A DNA stretch of 15,192 nucleotides from Cyclostephanos tholiformis (taxonomy: Eukaryota; Bacillariophyta; Thalassiosirophyceae; Thalassiosirales; Thalassiosiraceae): positions 1,968-17,159 of the forward strand of contig JALLPB010000498.1 in assembly GCA_036939975.1 (NCBI GenBank), in the 5' to 3' direction. Within the stretch, counting starts at the first letter, position 1, and every line of letters starts with the position of its first letter. The notes beneath the pieces are model-generated. The model was not told the DNA's origin. It saw only the letters and a program-made list of their open reading frames with translations, and searched no databases. The position numbers were made by a program, and so were the translations under genes. Positions 8,851-15,192 of this stretch are shown piece after piece.

Positions 8851-9048
8851 CTTTTGTCCACCGGCACACTGTGCCACTTCCTCTAGTAAAATCGTCAATA
8901 AAATAAAGAAAAAGTTAATTATACCATTAAAAAGAATTACATTGCCATATTGCAAAGATTAAGACCAATCATGCAATGAGCGGTTGGACTCACCTACCAA
9001 ATTGAAGCCGATGGAGGATGGTGAGCAGCGGGGGACCATGGTGGTCAT
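8851..9048 (-). CDS. Possible start of a small spliced gene (two exons visible)
   Basis: On the minus strand an ATG at 9048-9046 opens a 55-base exon (9048-8994) that ends at a perfect GTGAGT donor. After a 111-base gap a TAG acceptor (8885-8883) leads into a 32-base exon (8882-8851), which again ends at GTGAGT. The join is in frame and gives a short peptide running ...GFNLVEEVAQCAGGQK. Donors match those of MYB introns 1 and 3. A third exon near 8735-8690 is conceivable but not supported. I do not recognise the product. It may be a relic of an element gene rather than an active gene. Confidence 0.28.
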
Positions 9049-9775
9049 GTTTTTCTTTTTTGGTTGTGTGTTGTGTGTTTTGGTGTGGGAGTGGCAGTTT
9101 GTTGTTGAGAGTACGTTGCTGGTCTCAGGGAATTAAATAATACTCTACATATGTAGAGTTTGGTGTAATAAATATTAGTCTCCAACTTTTTCTTTTGAAA
9201 CACTTCTACTTGCATAGGCTTTAGTATTATAAAAAAGACACAGAATTCCCCATTGATTATCAAGAAGCAATTCAAATTAATTACCTAGGCACAATGTGCA
9301 TAGGACTATGGTATTTGAAAATATGAAAATGAGACCATGACCAGAAAATCAAAATTATCATAGTATATAATAATTCGTAGCTTATGGAGTATTCTCTCTG
9401 GGATATGAGTGGATGCAAAATTGGGAAGATAAGACATAAGTAGGTGAAATTACCTTCTGGCAAGCTGTTAGCATATTTGCTGTCCCATTTTGCACAAAAA
9501 ATGTCTGATGTAGCTTGATCTGAAGGTGTTATGGGACATGTGCTACTTCTGGGATGCAATGACATCATCATTCTTGTTAATGGGGAGACAATCAATGATG
9601 CCACTCCAAGCGGTTGTGGTGGCATCATTTGCCTCCCCTTCCCATGGTCATCTTACCTCCAAGGGATGTTGCACCACTGACGATGCCTGCCAATGTGGTG
9701 ACATGAGCTTCAAGTCCATGCAATGCCACCAACACCCACCTTTGACAATGTCCACGACAACTGGGTGATGGTGTG
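9049..9775. other. Region without a firm gene; possible minus-strand relict exon
   Basis: A minus-strand open stretch from 9628 to about 9450 reads smoothly and stops at a GTAATT that could be a donor (about 9454-9449). Beyond it the frame turns AT-rich and hydrophobic, like an intron. No domain is recognised. The plus-strand frame 9526-9768 overlaps it and looks like its shadow. Confidence 0.3.
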
Positions 9776-10979
9776 TGTTGTTGATTGGGGTGGAGGTCTA
9801 TGGTGGTAACCAGTATGTAATGTATACCTCAACCCAGGATAAGATAATTGCTTGTGGTGAGGGACAGACCAAGGGGGGCCACATGCTTGCTACACTGCAG
9901 CACCCAAGGGCTCATTCAGCATTAGGAGCATGTGGACCATGATGTTGAGATTGAGGTAGGGAGAGTAGGGATTAGTTAGTAGTAATTGTCATGCAAGCAA
10001 AAGCATCTGAGCACACCTCCCATGGATTAATATTACACCAAACCTTACTCAACCATCATCAAAGTGGTCGCGTGGCCATGGATGCTGCGCTCATTGAGAG
10101 CAAAATTTATCAAAAAGTAACCCAAAAGCATGCCAAAACACACCAAATGCCTTACTGTCAAACAAGAAGTAAGTTGAAGTGGACCAACTCCATCACAGGA
10201 CCCAAACTATAGGCAACAAGCACATCAGGGAAAGAACAAGCTTGCTGGAAGCATCTTAAGGAACAAGGGGTCTGTCTCCGGGAGGTTTAGAAGTGGGGAC
10301 AATGGTCCCACAGCAGGATGTCTAACTTAAGACGGAACAGGTTTTGCACCAGGGAACATCAAAAATGCAGGAAAAGAAGGATACTTCTGGGTAACCCACC
10401 CTGCACTTTGCTACTAACAATGGAACACCATGGAGAACATGTGGGACCTCTTCACACAAGGGAGGGGCACCGTAATGATGGCAATAGAGACATATCACCA
10501 CCACTTCATTGGTTTAAAACAAATTTAGACAACCACTCATGGGAACACATGAGGGGAGGACTTCACAGCCCCAAATGTCTCCAGACATTTCAGACCCCAA
10601 CTGCAGATGCCACACTAATTGATGCCCCAACAACCTGTTCATGAAAAAAGGCAGTACCTACACAATGGTGGTCCACTCTCTGATGAAATTTGTTGCGATC
10701 AGTGCTGCAATGTAACATCTTCAAATAAGGATTTTGTTTTTTTTAGGCAAGAATAGTATGACCACATGGGAACCCATGCCAATTCTGCTACCACAGCAAA
10801 AAATTTGGTAGTGGGTCAAAGAGACAGTTGCCACAGATGAACCAGCCTTGATCTGGCATTACAACAAGGATGTGACATGCTGCGGCATGCTATGGATCCC
10901 AGCAAATGACATCAAATGAAACAAAGTACAGGTGCTGAGATTTGTTGCATTCCCACTGATGCTGTTTGAGCAGATCAGG
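9776..10979. other. Decayed repeat sequence upstream of the coding relict
   Basis: CA/TG-rich sequence with broken frames (for example plus-strand 9991-10212 and 10318-10644). None carries a motif that I can name. The composition matches the relict that follows, so it may be the 5' part of the same element. Confidence 0.4.
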
Positions 10980-12669
10980 AAGGCGGGAAGACCACTTATG
11001 CCACAAGATACTTAAAATTACCACAGAACACCTAAACAAAGTGAACTATGAGACATACACTGAAGTGTGAAGAATGGTGGCAACCTGGTGCTGCCTAGCA
11101 TCACAGGCGGACAAAGATGGCAAAAGCATCTCCTTGCATTTACCATCAATGCTATCACGGAATTAGATGACAACTACCTAGGCAAATGGCTTAAGCTCCA
11201 GCTGGATACAACAATGGGGCCTTGCCCACAGCAGGAAACAGGGGCAATTACACAAAGCTCAGGATACATTCAAGCACAAGCACTTACTAATGCAACCTTT
11301 GCAGCAGATATTTGGAAAGGGGTAGCCCTGAGCTTAAAAGAGCTAGGCCCAATTAAGGCTAATCAAATGGCACAAGGACCAACACAAGTGGGGGACAACA
11401 AGGCAAGATAAACAGCTGACAATATCATTGCACTCATGGGATTCTTGCATGTCCAATGAAGTGATGGCCTACAACCAATCTGGGCAACCTTAACCACATC
11501 AAAAGGGAAGAACATTGATGTCGTATGATGGCAAATTTGGGCCTGATGAAGCACTAGGTGGATGATCGCAGAATCCCAATTGACACAAGCATCTATCTCA
11601 AGGGAGAAGCAAACAAGACAATCATCAAGCAAAATTCAATCTGGGCAAGGGAGTAGCACACCTCAGTTCAGCCATCAAGGGGTTATTGATCATGTCCTGC
11701 TGGGGGCACACCAGCACAGAAATGTAACATATCCAATAACAAGGAAGCACTTTTGACACACGACAGCTCAACAAGCTACTTTGCCTGTCCAAGGGCATCA
11801 CCAGGCCCCAGAAGACAATTTCTGGAACCTAAAAAGAAGCATAGAAACATTCCTGTTCCTCATATGGGTATTGTTTGGATCATACTGCAATTATTACAAG
11901 GGGCTCAGGAATGTCTATGTCACATCAGAAATGTTGGAGGTTCTGGCAATAAAATCTCATTTCACACCAGAACATTGTTGCCGCATTACATGGACCATTT
12001 TCAATGATAGGAGAGCATATTATGCCCCTGTCAAAACTATGCTGGTCTACAATGGCTCCAACTCAATTGTCTTCCCACAGGCTTATCTAATAAAACCTTC
12101 AAAATGTCCTATCTGCCAAACCAATGGAGAGAGCAAACTTCCCAGTCAAATGCGTGTGTTTTAAAGCAAAACTAGCACAGGGAGACCACTGAAGCATCTG
12201 CCTTCAGGGACAGGGAGAAATGGGGACAAGAGCCAGCAAATGCATGGCATCATGCAACCATGGAGCATATGGACCTCAAGGATACCATGGAGCAAGTGGA
12301 ATGGGGGGACTACAAGCTTATATCAGAGGGCAGGGACAGCCCTTTGTGTGTGATTGGCAGACTGGATGGCAAGACCAGCATCACCACAAGCTCAAGGATA
12401 TGATGGAATCATAGTTGGAATGGACCAATGGGTGCGTCAACCTTGCGGTCAACACCTCATGAAAACAACAAATGGACCTCCTCACACTCGTAAAGTACAT
12501 CTACCCACATGGACAACCCTGCATTGACACAATAAATAAAGGCATGACTGCTTTGAGCAGCACAGGAGGCATGGGAGGCTCAGACCCCAAAAACCAAAGG
12601 TGGCTGATGGGCTGGCAGCAAACTGACACAAGCACCCCCAAAATGGGGAGAGAGCAGGAATGGGGATAA
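10980..12669 (+). pseudogene. Decayed copy of a long diatom repeat-family protein (gag-like, function unknown)
   Basis: Reading the three plus frames piecewise gives one ordered protein of about 560 residues. Near 11023 it reads ITTEHLNKVNYETYTE; at 11141-11210 TINAITELDDNYLGKWLKLQ; then a DDRRIPIDTSIY piece near 11555. A long stretch from 11781 to 12164 contains LFGSYCNYYKGL and FTPEHCCRITW. Gly/Gln-rich pieces at 12220-12360 follow, and LKDMMES with HGQPCI at 12391-12530 ends it. I recall this order of blocks from long repetitive hypothetical proteins in diatom genomes, which look gag-like, but I could not check it. Frame 0 alone holds a TAA at 11409 and TGA stops at 11457, 11526, 11544 and 11547. 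A TAG (12412) and TGA (12460) break the 3' part. It cannot be expressed as one protein. Confidence 0.55.
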
Positions 12670-13535
12670 CATGCAGACTTTACATGGGATCATGGTGAAC
12701 ACATGATCAGCAGGAGCAGAAGAATTAGGACCAAGGATTAAGCACCTAGCAAAGGTGTTACTATGACATTAGCTCAAAAATGATTAAACAATTACAAGGT
12801 TATGACAAGGAATACAAATATCTCTTCACCGGGAAAAATTTTGGATGCATTTGAGGGCATAATGTGCAAAGCTTTTTCATTTTCCCTTCTATTCCTATCG
12901 TAGCTCCTACTGTATGTATCTATAACATACAGTAAAAGAAATGAGGATAGAAAAATCTGGAGTTGTCTTGAGAAGTCTTGAGAGCTCTATCTGGTCAAAA
13001 TAAAAAATCTTTTGTAGATCAAACATAGGAATAAGTACGCAAAATGCATTTCTTCACATTATTTTTGTGGACAATTGTCATATATTCTTCAGAAAAAACA
13101 CCGCAACTTTTCAGACATTTATCTCAAACACTTATGAGTGTATGACCCCAAACTTATGCTATTGGGAGAAAGAGGAGGGTCTCAGCTTTCCAACGATATG
13201 TGGATTGGGAGGTATCAGACACAGTCTCCATAGATAAAAGTACATCTCTTAGGTTTAGGCAGTTTTACGAGTTCCTACAGGTAGATTTGGGCAACTTTTT
13301 TGACTTATTCCCTTAATATGGAATGTAAGAAACAACTAATGTTCAAGGATGTGACAGGAAAAAACTAATAACTGATAGTTCTGCATATGGTACTGAAAAA
13401 AATGGCTTTGTAGTGGGTTAGCGTAGGAATTGAAATTGGGGACCCTATTTTTTTTGGTGCGGCTAAAAATTGGCGCACATCTCTCATCTCCTCCTTCCTC
13501 CCACTTGCGAACCTACCTCATAACTTCAGCTCGCG
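12670..13535. other. Non-coding sequence upstream of the transposase pseudogene
   Basis: No open frame of note. CpG returns to moderate frequency from about 12.83 kb. A short tandem of GTCTTGAGA occurs twice near 12963-12982. This is a reasonable place for the left end of the DDE element, but I found no terminal inverted repeat that could be matched, because the other end lies outside the window. Confidence 0.45.
12908..12934. repeat. Perfect 10-base hairpin within a longer imperfect palindrome
   Basis: TACTGTATGT (12908-12917) and ACATACAGTA (12925-12934) pair perfectly around a 7-base loop. The outer flanks (about 12890 and 12952) also pair imperfectly, as TTCTAT...ATAGAA. It could be a terminator-like hairpin or an internal inverted repeat of the element to the right. 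Confidence 0.7.
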
Positions 13536-14771
13536 ATGGTCCGCGTCGTCCAGCCTGGTGGCAATAGCGGAAAAAGGCACATCCGCTACACCACATGCAG
13601 GAAGTATGGCATCCTGGCTTCTGTGCGGCCCCTTCGTTTGGGGGGGAAGTCGCTCAATCGAGCCGCAGAAGAGCTCCGCGTGAGCGCAGCGAACCTCTCC
13701 AAGTGGGAAAGGGCAGGGGTCGGCACGATGGACCCCAAGGACAAGCTCTTCAAGAGCAGGAAGATGTCCTCGCACCCTGGCCCACCTGGAGTTGGCGGCA
13801 ATCGACGAACCCCTGCTCCGCTACATCTTTGAGCAGCGCGAGCAGGGGCTCGTCGTTGACATGCTCAAAGTTATGCTTCGAGCGTCCTTCCTCTCCACCG
13901 AGTTCCACGAGAAGTCTTTCACTGCGCGCTGCAGTGCGGTGAAGCACTGGATCTGTGCCCATTCAATGGCCTATTGAATGGGCACCCACACTTCTCAGCG
14001 CCCCCCCGCCGAAGTTGCAGGCGAGGCTGCCGACTACATGGTCTACATGCACCGCATCGTCACCGGCAGCAACCGTGACCGGCGTTTCATCCTTAATATG
14101 GATCAAACGCCGGTCTACTTTGCGATGAGCGCCAAGCGAACACTTGAGCTCATTGGCAAGAAAACAATCCACATCCGCACGACGGTGTACAACACGAAGC
14201 GCGCGACCATCGCGGTGATGACCGCGGCAGATGGAATGCTGCTCCCAGCGATGGTCGTCTTCAAGGGTATGGCGAGGGGGAGGATCGCAACGCACGAGTT
14301 GGGCACATACCCAACAACCAACCATTACTGCTGCCAGGAGAATGTCTGGATGGACGAGGCGGTAATGGTGGCGTGGGTCGACGAGGTCCTAGCAATTACG
14401 TCGCATCGGCGCTGGATCATGTCATCCCACTCCTCATCTTGGACAGCTACCGCTGTCACATGATGGTATCTTTCGTCCAGCGGATCCAGGAGTTAGGGCT
14501 GGAGGTGCAGCACATCCCTGGCAGCTGTACCTCCCTCTGCAAGCTCATAGACGTCGGCTTTAACAAGCTGTTTAAAGACCGCCTCTGACCGGCGTGGCAC
14601 AACTGGATGATGGCAGAAGCCATCATCCACGGCATGACGCACACGCCAACGAGGCTGGATGTTGCGACGTGGGTCGCTGGGACGATGGAGGAGATGAGGG
14701 GGGAGGGGGCAATCATTCGCAATGCCTGGAAGAAGATGGAATACGAATGGTTCGATGACGTGAAGGAGTAA
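13536..14771 (+). pseudogene. pogo-like (Tc1/mariner superfamily, DDE_1-type) transposase, broken
   Basis: It begins at ATG 13536 with a basic helix-turn-helix region of CENP-B/pogo type (RYTTCRKYGILASV...LNRAAEELRVSAANLSKW). The frame then shifts by +1 between about 13735 and 13775 to reach LAAIDEPLLRYIFEQREQGL. A TGA (13975-13977) precedes MGTHTSQRPP. The catalytic core follows: NMDQTP (first Asp codon 14101), a frame change equal to one lost base near 14392-14400, LILDSYRCH (second Asp 14442) and CTSLCKLIDVGFNK (third Asp 14550). The last two Asp are 36 residues apart, which fits this superfamily. A second TGA (14586-14588) precedes PAWHNWM, and the frame closes at TAA 14769-14771. All three Asp survive, but two shifts and two stops make the gene non-functional. 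The usual Gln-Pro before the third Asp reads Lys-Leu. It probably cut and pasted its own element. Confidence 0.85.
13960..13980. repeat. 8-base perfect inverted repeat over the first transposase stop
   Basis: CATTCAAT (13960-13967) and ATTGAATG (13973-13980) flank GGCCT. The TGA stop sits inside the right arm. If the stop arose from CGA, the ancestral sequence did not have the perfect palindrome, so it is probably accidental. Confidence 0.6.
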
Positions 14772-14865
14772 TAAAAATTAATCCATTATTAATTTATTTG
14801 TTTTTACTCTGCACATTTGATTTTATTAACATCACATTAAATATTAATTAATTCTACGTTTATTC
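14772..14865. terminator. Convergent AT-rich 3' intergenic spacer with polyadenylation-like signals
   Basis: These 94 bases separate the stop codons of two convergent frames. AATAAA overlaps the plus-strand stop (14770-14775), and TTTATT at 14858-14863 and 14793-14798 reads AATAAA on the minus strand. Such a compact tail-to-tail layout is typical of two-gene transposons and of algal gene pairs. Confidence 0.45.
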
Positions 14866-15192
14866 TTATCCATTGCGATGGTGCGATGGCCACGCTATTA
14901 TTGCCGCGAGGCAGCAGCCGTGGTTCTTGTGGAACACACGGCGCTTGGCAGAGTCGCAGGCCTCAGCGTCGCCTGAGAAGATGCGGGTGCACTGCGCCAC
15001 CACGCCATCATACCTTGCTGCGTGTTTCACCATGTGGTGAGGCAAAAAACCGACATGACAGCGATCAATGCCGTCGTTGATCCAGACGGCAGCAATCGCC
15101 GTCTCCTCCTTCCCCTCCACCAAAATCTGCACCTTCCGGAGGCGCACAACGACATCCTCCGCCATCACCTCCCCGCAGTTGAGGTGCTCCTC
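14866..15192 (-). CDS. C-terminal part of an unknown protein, weakly HIRAN-like, possible transposon partner gene
   Basis: The frame is open from the window edge (15192) to TAA at 14868-14866, 108 codons, so the true start is outside. An internal GTG/ATG at 15168-15163 is probably not the start, because the upstream codons (EEHLNCGEV) also read well. The core TAIAAVWINDG...CHVGFLPHHMVKHAARYDG resembles the second half of a HIRAN domain, where an A-I-x-V strand is followed by VGxLP and a helix. HIRAN modules bind DNA ends in helicases such as HLTF. The C-terminus ends with FHKNHGCCLAAII. The frame has no stop although the neighbouring transposase is broken. It is CpG-rich like the transposase and unlike the block at 5.8-12.8 kb. 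The HIRAN call is tentative, and it could be a host gene. Confidence 0.5.
   Translation of the reverse strand, partial: EEHLNCGEVMAEDVVVRLRKVQILVEGKEETAIAAVWINDGIDRCHVGFLPHHMVKHAARYDGVVAQCTRIFSGDAEACDSAKRRVFHKNHGCCLAAIIAWPSHHRNG

Noticed and set aside
8659..8955. A 98-codon hydrophobic membrane protein on the minus strand
   Set aside because: It spans consensus splice sites of the candidate small gene, and its hydrophobic character comes from T-rich intron-like sequence.
10860..10930. Retrotransposon integrase zinc-finger trace (reading MLWIPANDIK)
   Set aside because: It is only a short resemblance; no His/Cys pattern or following integrase core is found in any frame.
1..15192. tRNA, rRNA or CRISPR features
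   Set aside because: I looked for conserved tRNA T-loop words and regularly spaced repeats on both strands and found none that could be supported; the trinucleotide runs are microsatellites.

Overview
This looks like a window of a stramenopile algal nuclear genome, most likely a diatom. Three things point that way. There is a spliced, GC-rich and CpG-rich gene for a three-repeat MYB factor full of Gln/Ala/His/Pro runs. There is a decayed copy of a long repetitive protein type that I recall from diatom genomes. There is also a broken pogo-like DNA transposon. No prokaryotic operon logic, rRNA or tRNA was seen. The assignment comes from reading the sequence and from memory of families, not from a search.

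Layout. Bases 1-396 are the 3' flank of the MYB gene. Bases 397-5059 (minus strand) are a four-exon gene whose joined exons read through for 1,337 residues. It has an R1-R2-R3 MYB domain split by introns 2 and 3, a 670-residue low-complexity N-terminus with a KEN motif, and a C-terminus rich in Ser/Thr-Pro sites. About 430-505 bases upstream of its ATG is a compact cluster of E2F-like and MSA-like (AACGG) motifs. This is what one would expect for a cell-cycle 3R-MYB, but it is inference.

From about 5.8 to 12.8 kb the window is AT-richer, strongly CpG-poor and rich in TpG/CpA, with no intact long gene. It includes a 1,210-base stretch without a single CpG (7628-8837). The block holds a diverged direct repeat (6824-7013), a duplicated 12-base palindrome (6769-6799), a roughly 650-base inverted-repeat (fold-back) structure (7565-8213), a possible small spliced minus-strand gene (8851-9048), and a decayed 1.7-kb coding relict (10980-12669) carrying many TGA stops.

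The right end (13536-15192) holds a pogo/Tc1-mariner-type DDE transposase pseudogene on the plus strand, with two frameshifts and two TGA stops. It converges, 94 bases tail to tail, on an open minus-strand frame that runs off the window and looks weakly HIRAN-like. These two may be the two genes of one transposon.

The one clear host gene is therefore the MYB factor. The rest reads as a repeat-rich, probably once methylated neighbourhood eroded by C-to-T transitions.
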